Source: an uncultured Lachnospiraceae bacterium (GTDB taxonomy: Bacteria > Bacillota_A > Clostridia > Lachnospirales > Lachnospiraceae). From it: DNA of 10,839 nt. Every line of letters starts with the position of its first letter. Positions within the stretch are counted from its first letter, which is position 1. The position numbers were made by a program, and so were the translations under genes. The notes beneath the pieces were generated by a model. The model did not search any database. It was not told the DNA's origin and saw only the letters and a program-made list of their open reading frames with translations. The stretch covers positions 1 to 10,839 of the forward strand of contig CAJUOF010000271.1 of assembly GCA_910587905.1 (NCBI GenBank), written 5' to 3'. Below, in pieces: positions 1 through 7,214 of this stretch.

Positions 1-326
1 GCCCAGCCAAGCCAGCCATAGCTCTGGCTGTGCACACGGTAATAGATGTCATACTGATTGGCAGCATCTCCGGTAAGCTCGATCTTTACAGCCTGTAAGT
101 CTCTGCCGCCTCCCGGAATGCCGTTTCCATTCCTTCCGTCCTGCCAGCCAAGCCACCCCTGGCCGGCCATATGGACATCCAAACGAACCCCTCCCGTCAT
201 TCCTGCCGTATCCAGCTGAAGCCGCAGTGCCTGCAGGCTGCGCTGCCGCCCTTGAGTCCCAGCCGTATCTCCGTCGGCCACCCAGCCAAGCCAGCCGGAA
301 CCATCTACATAACCACTATAAGAAAT
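1..326 (-). repeat. ChW array: one triad at the C-terminus of the rhamnosidase, cut by the window edge
   Basis: Repeats begin near residues 905, 949 and 996. The first two are divergent: GYVDGSGWLGW and VHMAGQGWLGW keep the tryptophans, but the basic AKRLEAI segment becomes QRSLQAL and GRDLQAV. The third returns to consensus (YDIYYRVHSQSYGWLGW). Aligned positions are Tyr907, Leu953 and Tyr1000, so the 47-residue B-C spacing is kept. More repeats may follow outside the window. Confidence 0.88.
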
Positions 327-3038
327 GCTGGCATTGGTCCAGAGTTCCAAAGAATCCTCATAAATTCCGGAATTACTGATGACTTCGTACTGTCCTGAGC
401 CAAGCTCCAGGAAGAAATATCCATTGTCATACAGGCTGTCCCTGGCCATTCCGTTCACAAGCAGCGAACGATTCTCCGGAAAATTCGTCGGAAGATATAC
501 TTTTGCCACCGTATTTCCTGGAATCGTCAGCACGGTTTTTAGCCGTCCGTCCCCCAGCATCTCATAAGAAACGATAATACTCCCTTTCACCGTCGGCACG
601 GTAATCGAGCCAAAGCGGATACCGCCGGGCTGAAGCTTTACCTGAAATTCCTCAAACCCTCCTGTCAAAGGCTTAATCCCAAACATTCCACGCGCCAACT
701 GGCTGGCCGGCGCAGATCCCCAGGGATGGGAATAGGTCATATTCGGTTTGTTTTCCGGATTCCAGGCCTCTGTGGTAATGGTCGCATCAAGCTCGTACAT
801 CATGTAGGCCCAACTGCGCACCCCCTCATTTACATTGGGATTGGACATAATCTGTCTTGCAAGAGTACCGTTATTGCTTTCATAAAGCCCCTGCAAGAGA
901 AAAAATGACCCATATACACTCATCTGGACCTGTCCATCCTTCCGGATGGACTCCGCCATGGCATTGGCCATCCCCTGGCTCTCATAGATATCATAAGCCA
1001 ACGCATAAGCCGTCGCATGCTGTGCACTGTGCTCCACGATTCTTCCATCGGCTGTCAAACCGTCATAAAAGGTTCCCGTATTCTGCTGATACAGCCTGGA
1101 GATCATAGAATTTCGAATCACCGCCGCCCGGTCTCTGTAGGTTCTGGCATCTGCCGACTTTCCAAGCTTTTCTGCAATGGAAGCCATATCCTCATATGCG
1201 CCTACACAGATCGCATTGAACACCGTATTATAAAAGGCTTCATCACTGTATCCATCCTTCTCTGCCGCCGGCCAATCAATCAGAAGCGACTTTTTAGGCC
1301 GCATAACAAGTCCCAAAGAGGCATTAAAATAAGAATCATACAATTTTCCCCTTAAGAGATCATAATTATTTTCAAGAAATGCCGCATCTCCGGTATAGAG
1401 ATAATCCTGCCAGGCTCCCATAATACAGAAAAGCTGATATTCTGCCGGCCACTGAGGATTATTGCTGGTGTAATCCAGAGAAAACCTTGCCAAACTGTAG
1501 TCATCCTCAAAGGAATAGCTGGACAGCATATTGAGCAGGACATCTCCCTCATAGGGTCCTCGTTCTCTGCTCTGCGAATCCACATACAAATCCTGATTGG
1601 TCGCCTGGATCGTATATTTTGTCATCCCATAAACATCATTAAGAATGCGGTTGTCACTGGAAAAAGAGGACTCGTTTGACGAAAATTCCTGTCGGATCGC
1701 CATTCCGTTGACCATTTTGGCTGACAGAGACACGGGACAGTTATCAATCTGAACATAACGGAAGGTCTTCATCCCGATATCTCCCAATTCCTGAGAGCCG
1801 GCCTTCAATGTCCAAAGCTCCCGATACACGTTTCCTGCCCCCATCCGATACCGAACCGTCCCGTCTGCATTCAATTCTTCTCCATAGGACACCGTGATCT
1901 GCTGCTGAGAAGGTGAATTAATTGTAAGCTTCAAGCTTCCAACGATCTCTTTTCCCATATCAATGACATAGGAACTACCGGACAGCCGTTTTACAGACGC
2001 TGCCGGAATCGCATAACGAGTGATATTGTCCGCAGGATACGGAGTAAGAGTTCCTGCGGAATCCAAAGTATAAGCAGCGGAAACCGCCCTCCACCCTCGA
2101 TCGGAGTAGGAAGTCTGGCTCCAGCCATATGGATAAAGGGTTCCGTTCATATTTTGGCTGGCCGCATAATAATAGCTTCCAACTCCAATGTTTACTCCAT
2201 TGTTTCCAAAAATTTGATTCCCATCCAACGCTCTCCAGCTTCCCCGGTCTCTCCCGGAATTTACCACCACCTCACTGGTCCCATCTGCATAAAATACGGT
2301 AATCTGACAGAGAAAGCTGCGGAATTCTTCTGCATAGCAAATCGCTCCGACTGCATTGCTTCCAGCTTTCACATAATCTGTAATATCGTAAGTATTATAA
2401 TATAAATTTCCATGATTCATCCGGCTGGGGCCGACGCCAGCCACCGTTCCATTGATATAAAAATCATAGATAAACTGGCGGCTCTTTTCCGGCGAAGCAG
2501 CCGTCACACTGGCAACTACCTTTTCGATGCCGCCTTTCGCCTGAAACGTACCGCGCAAAAAAACAAAGGCATTTCCGGAACTTCCCCAGATGCCCTGTGT
2601 ATTTTCCCATTTTGTCCCCACCGCCGTAGAAAAGGTCTGCGGCTTAGAAAACACGCTCTCCTGTCCATCCTTATCTTTTGTCTGAACACTCCAGTAATAA
2701 AGACGGTTGTCCTCCAGTTTATCTGCCAACCCCGGAATACGAATCCCTGTGCTGCCGCTGTCCGCAATCCAGCCGGAATCATGCAGGTAAGTCCCACTCA
2801 TCATATCTGCACTCGTCTTTCCGATGACGATCCGATACTCAGTCTGCTTTTCATCACTGTCTTTATCCACAAAGGCCCAGGAAAAACGAATGTCTTCCCT
2901 GGGAATACCGAATGGATCCTCTAATAAATTAATCTTTAAATTTTCCGGAGCCTCCGGCGCTCTTCCCGCAGCCCTGACTCCTAAAGGAACCAAGGCTGCA
3001 AAAAATAGGACGCCGGCCAAGAAAGCTTTTATTTTCAT
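1..3038 (-). CDS. Secreted GH78-type alpha-L-rhamnosidase with C-terminal ChW repeats (3' end outside window)
   Basis: 1012 residues are visible and the frame is open at the left edge. Start is ATG 3038; an in-frame TAG two codons upstream and a purine-rich GGGGAAGGGA site support it. Order: signal peptide 1-23 (VRA/A), N-terminal Ig-like domain of bacterial rhamnosidases (about 28-130; RFSWAF, YYWSVQ), rhamnosidase N domain (about 145-255), concanavalin-like domain (about 335-430), six-hairpin catalytic domain (about 437-790), C-terminal beta domain (to about 890), then three ChW repeats from 905, the third truncated. Asp487, Glu492 and Asp499 in DSQSRERGPYEGD and Glu757 in TTEAW match in spacing the catalytic residues I recall for Bacillus RhaB (D567, E572, D579, E841). 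GH78 enzymes release terminal alpha-L-rhamnose with inversion. The usual DCP of the motif is DSQ. The substrate could be a plant or host glycan or the cell's own rhamnose polysaccharide; the neighbours favour the envelope. Confidence 0.93.
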   Translation of the reverse strand, partial: MKIKAFLAGVLFFAALVPLGVRAAGRAPEAPENLKINLLEDPFGIPREDIRFSWAFVDKDSDEKQTEYRIVIGKTSADMMSGTYLHDSGWIADSGSTGIRIPGLADKLEDNRLYYWSVQTKDKDGQESVFSKPQTFSTAVGTKWENTQGIWGSSGNAFVFLRGTFQAKGGIEKVVASVTAASPEKSRQFIYDFYINGTVAGVGPSRMNHGNLYYNTYDITDYVKAGSNAVGAICYAEEFRSFLCQITVFYADGTSEVVVNSGRDRGSWRALDGNQIFGNNGVNIGVGSYYYAASQNMNGTLYPYGWSQTSYSDRGWRAVSAAYTLDSAGTLTPYPADNITRYAIPAASVKRLSGSSYVIDMGKEIVGSLKLTINSPSQQQITVSYGEELNADGTVRYRMGAGNVYRELWTLKAGSQELGDIGMKTFRYVQIDNCPVSLSAKMVNGMAIRQEFSSNESSFSSDNRILNDVYGMTKYTIQATNQDLYVDSQSRERGPYEGDVLLNMLSSYSFEDDYSLARFSLDYTSNNPQWPAEYQLFCIMGAWQDYLYTGDAAFLENNYDLLRGKLYDSYFNASLGLVMRPKKSLLIDWPAAEKDGYSDEAFYNTVFNAICVGAYEDMASIAEKLGKSADARTYRDRAAVIRNSMISRLYQQNTGTFYDGLTADGRIVEHSAQHATAYALAYDIYESQGMANAMAESIRKDGQVQMSVYGSFFLLQGLYESNNGTLARQIMSNPNVNEGVRSWAYMMYELDATITTEAWNPENKPNMTYSHPWGSAPASQLARGMFGIKPLTGGFEEFQVKLQPGGIRFGSITVPTVKGSIIVSYEMLGDGRLKTVLTIPGNTVAKVYLPTNFPENRSLLVNGMARDSLYDNGYFFLELGSGQYEVISNSGIYEDSLELWTNASISYSGYVDGSGWLGWVADGDTAGTQGRQRSLQALRLQLDTAGMTGGVRLDVHMAGQGWLGWQDGRNGNGIPGGGRDLQAVKIELTGDAANQYDIYYRVHSQSYGWLGW

Positions 3039-3066
3039 TCCCTATCCCTTCCCCAGCTATCGGTTG

Positions 3067-4995
3067 TTAATATTTTTTGTAACACAAATCCAAATCAACG
3101 TTTCCTGCAATTCCATCTACCCGGCCCCGCTCCGTATATTGCCACATCTTCACATTGGTAAGACCGGTCCAGTTCCCGCCCTCATATCCGGTATTTTTCA
3201 CCATTGAGCGAACTGCCACATCATTAAAAACTAAAACATCATCACTCCAGCGGTATCTTGCAAGCCAGATTTCATTGGCTGATGCAATCTGATCATAGTC
3301 AAATACTCGCTTTAATTTGCTCGGACTCCCATATACCATTGTCTTATAACCAGCCGCCTGTAACACGGAACAAAATTCTTTGGCCATGGCCATATTATTT
3401 AATTTGGCCGCCGTTGTCATATGCTCTTCCTCTTCCAAATCAAAGACAATGGGATAAGTTACCTGATATCCCTTCAATAGGCTCACTGCCAGTTCGGCTT
3501 CCGCCTTTGCTTCCGCAGGAGTGGATGCATAGCAGTAAACATACCCGCCAATGGGAATCCCATTGGCCAAAGCTCCCTGAGCATTATTCCGGAAATAACG
3601 ATCTTCCATCAGGGTTCCGCCTGTAGGCTTTGTATTCTTCTGAGTAATTCTAAGCATAGCAAACTCTACGCCATCTTCCTTGGCTCGCTTCCAGTTGATG
3701 CTTCCCTGATGTGCAGAAACATCAACCCCCCAAAGCTCCGGCTTATGATAAGGGTTCTTCGTAGAGCCGGGCGCCGCACCGCCTTTTTCTACCAGCGTAA
3801 TCTGAATGGCTTCCAAACGTTTTCCATATCCTTCACTTCCAACCGGTTCTCCATTTTTTCCCCAACCGGTCCAGCCAAAGGTCTGACAGTGGACACGATA
3901 ATAAATATCGTATCTTTCCGCCATCTCACCCGTAAGGCGAACTTCTATGCCTTCCAAACGCTTCGCCTGCCCTGTGGTTCCGGCCACTTCTCCTTCCTGG
4001 GTCCAGCCTTGCCAGCCATAGGTCTGAACATGGGTGCGATACTCCACGCTTCCCTCTATAAATGTATGATTTTGTAAATAAATCTTAATTCCCTCCAGAC
4101 GCTTCGCCAGACCTGTGGTTCCATTGGACTCTCCATTGGAGGTAGCTGCCTGCCAGCCATAACTCTGCACATGGGTCGAATATGTAACTTTCAAATTTTC
4201 TCTGTATGGCCTCACCGTTGTTCCGGGAGCCGGTCCCCCTTTTTCCACCAGCGTAATCCGAATGGCCTCCAACCGTTTGGCATATCCTTTACTTCCGCAC
4301 GGTTCTCCGTTTTTCGCCCAGCCGGTCCAACCAAAGCTCTGGCAGTGAACACGGTAATAAATGTCATATTTTTCCGCCATTTCACCTGTCAGCTCAATCT
4401 GAATGGCCTCCAGTCGTTTTGCCTGATTGGTTGTTCCGCTCTCTGCACCATTTTCCACCCAATCCTGCCAATCATAGGTCTGGACATGGGTACGATATTT
4501 CACGCCTCCAGGCACCGGAGCGTGATCAAGCTGAATTTTAATGGCCTCCAGCCGTTTTGCAAGACCAGTAGTCCCGTTTTCTTCCCCATTGGAAGACCAG
4601 TTGCGCCAACCAAATGTCTGCACATGAGTCTGATATGAAATGACCGGTGCCTCTGCTCCGTAGAGAGAAGCGCTCTCCGAAGACAAGTCCGTTTCTTCTT
4701 CTGTCTCTTCCGATTCCGATATGTCCGTTGTTTCTGGTATCTCTGTTGTTCCTGTCTCATGATTCTCATCTGTGACTACTTCTTCTGAAGACTCAGACGA
4801 GGGATCGGTAATCTCTTCTATGGCGGATTCTGTCTCTTCCGAAACAGTCCCCGTCTCAGGTACCTCCATGTTTTCACTGCTCTCCGTCCCAGCCTCCGGA
4901 GCTGCCATCACATAGAAAGGCTGCACCAGCATGGACATACAGAGCACAATTCCTATCACTGTTTTTGCCTGTTTCTGCCAAATATTTCTTTTCAA
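3067..4995 (-). CDS. Secreted GH25 lysozyme (muramidase) with six N-terminal ChW repeats
   Basis: 642 residues. The start is TTG at 4995, because an in-frame TGA lies two codons upstream, a GGAGGG site sits 7 nt away, and residues 1-31 form a good signal peptide (KRNIWQKQ, hydrophobic core, YVMA). Residues 33-113 are a Glu/Ser/Thr-rich spacer. Six ChW repeats occupy 118-404 in two triads, each ending in a KGGxAPG linker. The GH25 domain fills 421-642: GVDVSAHQG at the start with Asp425, the catalytic DxE pair Asp519/Glu521 in VFDLE, and the C-terminal WQY...GNVDLD signature. GH25 enzymes hydrolyse the MurNAc-beta-1,4-GlcNAc bond of peptidoglycan. It has its own promoter and is followed after 28 nt by the rhamnosidase gene, so the two probably share a transcript. 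The signal peptide and ChW array argue for a host surface enzyme rather than a phage endolysin. Confidence 0.95.
   Translation of the reverse strand: MKRNIWQKQAKTVIGIVLCMSMLVQPFYVMAAPEAGTESSENMEVPETGTVSEETESAIEEITDPSSESSEEVVTDENHETGTTEIPETTDISESEETEEETDLSSESASLYGAEAPVISYQTHVQTFGWRNWSSNGEENGTTGLAKRLEAIKIQLDHAPVPGGVKYRTHVQTYDWQDWVENGAESGTTNQAKRLEAIQIELTGEMAEKYDIYYRVHCQSFGWTGWAKNGEPCGSKGYAKRLEAIRITLVEKGGPAPGTTVRPYRENLKVTYSTHVQSYGWQAATSNGESNGTTGLAKRLEGIKIYLQNHTFIEGSVEYRTHVQTYGWQGWTQEGEVAGTTGQAKRLEGIEVRLTGEMAERYDIYYRVHCQTFGWTGWGKNGEPVGSEGYGKRLEAIQITLVEKGGAAPGSTKNPYHKPELWGVDVSAHQGSINWKRAKEDGVEFAMLRITQKNTKPTGGTLMEDRYFRNNAQGALANGIPIGGYVYCYASTPAEAKAEAELAVSLLKGYQVTYPIVFDLEEEEHMTTAAKLNNMAMAKEFCSVLQAAGYKTMVYGSPSKLKRVFDYDQIASANEIWLARYRWSDDVLVFNDVAVRSMVKNTGYEGGNWTGLTNVKMWQYTERGRVDGIAGNVDLDLCYKKY
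3784..4644 (-). repeat. ChW array: two triads, six repeats, in the GH25 lysozyme
   Basis: Repeats begin near residues 118, 164, 210, 270, 316 and 362, with aligned tyrosines at 121, 167, 214, 272, 319 and 366. The triads are separated by KGGPAPGTTVRPY, and the array is joined to the GH25 domain by KGGAAPGSTKNPY. Both C-type repeats carry VHCQ and end in GYAKRLEAI or GYGKRLEAI. Confidence 0.95.
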
Positions 4996-5002
4996 AAATC
5001 AT

Positions 5003-5008
5003 CCCTCC
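5003..5008 (-). promoter_or_regulatory. Ribosome binding site that fixes the TTG start of the GH25 gene
   Basis: GGAGGG on the minus strand lies 7 nt before TTG at 4995. An in-frame TGA at 5001-4999 rules out longer forms. The ATG at 5002-5000 is in another frame and almost touches the Shine-Dalgarno site. TTG is therefore the only start that gives the full signal peptide. Confidence 0.8.
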
Positions 5009-5044
5009 GTATATTCAAATCCTTTCTCTGTACCACACTTTACC

Positions 5045-5073
5045 ATTATAACGGCAATCTGCCTATCTTGCAA
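5045..5073 (-). promoter_or_regulatory. Sigma-A-type promoter for the GH25 and rhamnosidase genes
   Basis: On the minus strand TTGCAA (5073-5068) is separated by 17 nt from a perfect TATAAT (5050-5045). The -35 matches TTGACA at 4 of 6 positions. It lies between the upstream terminator and the TTG start at 4995, giving an expected leader of roughly 40 nt. No operator or riboswitch is evident in the leader. Confidence 0.75.
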
Positions 5074-5120
5074 TCATAAAAATTTCCCAATCCCTTTTTC
5101 CTACATACAACCATACACAA

Positions 5121-5154
5121 ACCGCGGCCAGGCATTTTATCTCCTGACCGCGGT
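5121..5154 (-). terminator. Rho-independent terminator after the L,D-transpeptidase gene
   Basis: Arms 5121-5132 (ACCGCGGCCAGG) and 5143-5154 (CCTGACCGCGGT) form a 12-bp stem in minus-strand RNA with one U-G wobble and a 10-nt A-rich loop. It begins 17 nt past the stop codon at 5172. The following transcript reads UUUGUGUAUGG counting the last stem base, so the U tract is short and termination may be partial. Confidence 0.75.
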
Positions 5155-5171
5155 CTTATAAGCCTTTGAAA

Positions 5172-7109
5172 TTACAACGTCGGATCTGTCGGATCCCATG
5201 TCTGATTTGCCGGAATCGGCTGTAATACCGGTCTGTCAAAAGGGCCTGGATTGGGATCGTTATAAACGGTTACCGTCGTACCGACCGGGCACTTCTCGAA
5301 AAGCCAGTACGCTTCCCCGCACAGCAGACGGATACAGCCTGCAGAACGTACCACGCCCAAACCATTATAGCCGAGTGGAATCATAGTCCGATTATTCCGC
5401 GACGAATACGTGATCGAATGGAACAATACCCCCGGCGCAGGAGTCAATCTGGTAGCAAACTGTGCCTGAGTCCCATTGATCATGGACTGCCAACGATGCT
5501 TGGACAAAGTAGGTCTGCTTCCGAGAGGTGTATCGTCTCCTGTGGAACATAACATCGCCTTCACCGGAATAATATATCCGTTGACTCCGTCCTGTGCATA
5601 GATCGTCACACAATTGGCCTCTTTGTTTACTTTAATCAGATAAGGGCCATTCTTGATGATACCAGCGGTATCCAAATTCTGGCACAGGCTCCCGTCGCTA
5701 TTAAAATAATACTTCAATCCGCCAATGTACTTCCAGCCTGTTGCAGGCTTTCCATTGACCATGTAGTACCGTTTACCATTCTCCCTAGTCCACCCGCTTC
5801 CGCCGCCTCTGATACCATTGGCCGAATAATAAATATTATTGTTCCCAATCCGGTAAATCCCCGGACCGGTATACTCATGATAAGGAGTTTGTCCCACCCG
5901 CACGGGCGCAATACCGCTTTTTGCTCCAATTCTAATCTCAATGGCCTCCACCCGAAGTGCAAGGCCGCTGGTCCCGGCCAACTGGCCATTTTTTGCCCAT
6001 CCAAGCCAGCCATATCCCTCTACATGCAGACGATAATAGACATCACAAAGATTGGCTAAATCTCCGGTCAGGCGAATCTGGAGAGCCTCCACCCGCTTTG
6101 CTTTCCCTGTCGTACCGTTCAATTCACCATTGCTGCTCCACTCCTGCCAGCCATAGGACTGCACATGGGTACGATATTCAATATTTCCGGAAAGATTGCT
6201 TTCCCCGGTTAAGTTTACCGCCAGGGATTCCAGTCTCTTGCTCTTTCCAGTCACACCACAGGTGGTTCCATTACTAACCCAATTCCCCGTGCCATAGGTT
6301 TGCTGATGGGCCTGATAGGTCACGCCCGGCAAGGATGCGCAAGCCCGCCCAGCCCTTCCAAGGGGCTCCGGCGCAGGATCACCTTTTTTTACTAATTGAA
6401 TCTTGATTCCCTCCAGGCGCTTTGCAAGACCGCTGGTTCCGGCCACCGCATCATTTTTGGCCCAGTCAAGCCATCCGAGAGTCTGCGCATGAACACAGTA
6501 ATATACATCGTATTTTTGTGCCAGCTCTCCAGTCAGACGAATCTGGATTGCCTCGAGACGTTTTTTCTGCCCCTCTGTCCCGGACATCTTTCCATTTTCT
6601 TTATATGCCTGCCAGCCATAGCTTTGAACATGAGTCCGATATTGGATACTCCCGGTCAGATTCGTATTTTTAACCTTAATCTCAATTCCTTCCAGACGTT
6701 TTGCTTTCCCTTCCGTCCCGGACATTGTTCCATTTTGTACGAAAGGCTGCCAGCCATAAGACTGAACATGAGTCCGATACTCCACATCCGGCATCGCCTC
6801 CGGTTCCGTATCTCCTGCCGTCTCCGGCACCGCTTCTGACGTCGCTGCACTTTCTGTTCCATATACAGCAGCCGTCTCTGATTCCAATTCTGTCGAAATC
6901 TCTGTGTCCGATGTCGTTGTCTCGATCGGAGCCGACATCTCTGTCGAGGTCTCCGTCTCTTCTATCTCCGTCGGTAAAGTCTGCAACTCTTCTGTAGATT
7001 CTACTTCCGTACTTTCTGTAGCAAAGGCATAGAGAGCCTGGCTGAAAACACACGCAAGTATCAACAGCACCGCGATCAGCCTACATCCCTTCTCCCACAT
7101 CTTTTTCAT
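5172..7109 (-). CDS. Secreted L,D-transpeptidase (YkuD) with ChW repeats and cell-wall-binding repeats
   Basis: 645 residues, starting at ATG 7109 with an AGAGGT Shine-Dalgarno site 6 nt upstream. Order: signal peptide (1 to about 30; hydrophobic core, ALYAFA), Thr/Glu/Ser-rich spacer (31-107), six ChW repeats (109-397), aromatic choline/glucan-binding-type repeats (about 418-480; GWTRENGKRYY, GWKYIGGLKYYF), and a YkuD domain (about 488-617). YkuD enzymes use a Cys to form 3-3 peptidoglycan cross-links or to attach proteins to the wall. His564 (LFHSITY) and Cys592 in SAGCIR are the expected catalytic residues. The usual SHGC is SAGC, so the His before Gly-Cys is Ala. Repeat 4 is degenerate (YGTGNW for YGWxxW). 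A Pro/Asp-rich tail follows. A hairpin terminator begins 17 nt past the stop. Architecture up to residue 397 parallels the downstream lysozyme gene, suggesting duplication with a swapped catalytic module. Confidence 0.94.
   Translation of the reverse strand: MKKMWEKGCRLIAVLLILACVFSQALYAFATESTEVESTEELQTLPTEIEETETSTEMSAPIETTTSDTEISTELESETAAVYGTESAATSEAVPETAGDTEPEAMPDVEYRTHVQSYGWQPFVQNGTMSGTEGKAKRLEGIEIKVKNTNLTGSIQYRTHVQSYGWQAYKENGKMSGTEGQKKRLEAIQIRLTGELAQKYDVYYCVHAQTLGWLDWAKNDAVAGTSGLAKRLEGIKIQLVKKGDPAPEPLGRAGRACASLPGVTYQAHQQTYGTGNWVSNGTTCGVTGKSKRLESLAVNLTGESNLSGNIEYRTHVQSYGWQEWSSNGELNGTTGKAKRVEALQIRLTGDLANLCDVYYRLHVEGYGWLGWAKNGQLAGTSGLALRVEAIEIRIGAKSGIAPVRVGQTPYHEYTGPGIYRIGNNNIYYSANGIRGGGSGWTRENGKRYYMVNGKPATGWKYIGGLKYYFNSDGSLCQNLDTAGIIKNGPYLIKVNKEANCVTIYAQDGVNGYIIPVKAMLCSTGDDTPLGSRPTLSKHRWQSMINGTQAQFATRLTPAPGVLFHSITYSSRNNRTMIPLGYNGLGVVRSAGCIRLLCGEAYWLFEKCPVGTTVTVYNDPNPGPFDRPVLQPIPANQTWDPTDPTL
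5919..6785 (-). repeat. ChW array: two triads, six repeats, in the L,D-transpeptidase
   Basis: Repeats begin near residues 109, 155, 200, 263, 310 and 355, with aligned tyrosines at 111, 157, 204, 265, 312 and 359. Repeat 4 lacks the core GW (YGTGNW) and has SKRLESLAV. The linkers are altered: KGDPAPEPLGRAG after triad 1 and KSGIAPVRV after triad 2. These are the least conserved linkers among the five proteins. Confidence 0.93.
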
Positions 7110-7143
7110 ATTCTTACCTCTTTTCCCATAAAATACTATGTCA

Positions 7144-7172
7144 AGTATATATCATTTCCCCTCAAATATCCA
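7144..7172 (-). promoter_or_regulatory. Possible weak promoter for the L,D-transpeptidase gene
   Basis: In the 105-nt gap between the transglutaminase-like and L,D-transpeptidase genes, minus-strand TGGATA (7172-7167) and TATACT (7149-7144) are 17 nt apart, matching consensus at 4 of 6 and 5 of 6. Transcription would begin close upstream of the Shine-Dalgarno site at 7116-7121. No terminator is visible in this gap, so readthrough from the previous gene is equally possible. Confidence 0.4.
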
Positions 7173-7214
7173 GTCCCTTTTCCGAAAGATATTCTTAAAT
7201 CTACTCAAGGCTTG

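Noticed and set aside
5000..5002. ATG just upstream of the lysozyme gene as its start
   Set aside because: It is in a different frame from the signal peptide and almost touches the Shine-Dalgarno site. The TTG at 4995 fits frame and spacing.
7139..7144. Perfect TTGACA as a -35 box for the L,D-transpeptidase gene
   Set aside because: Seventeen nucleotides downstream falls on the Shine-Dalgarno region, with no TATAAT-like sequence before the start codon.
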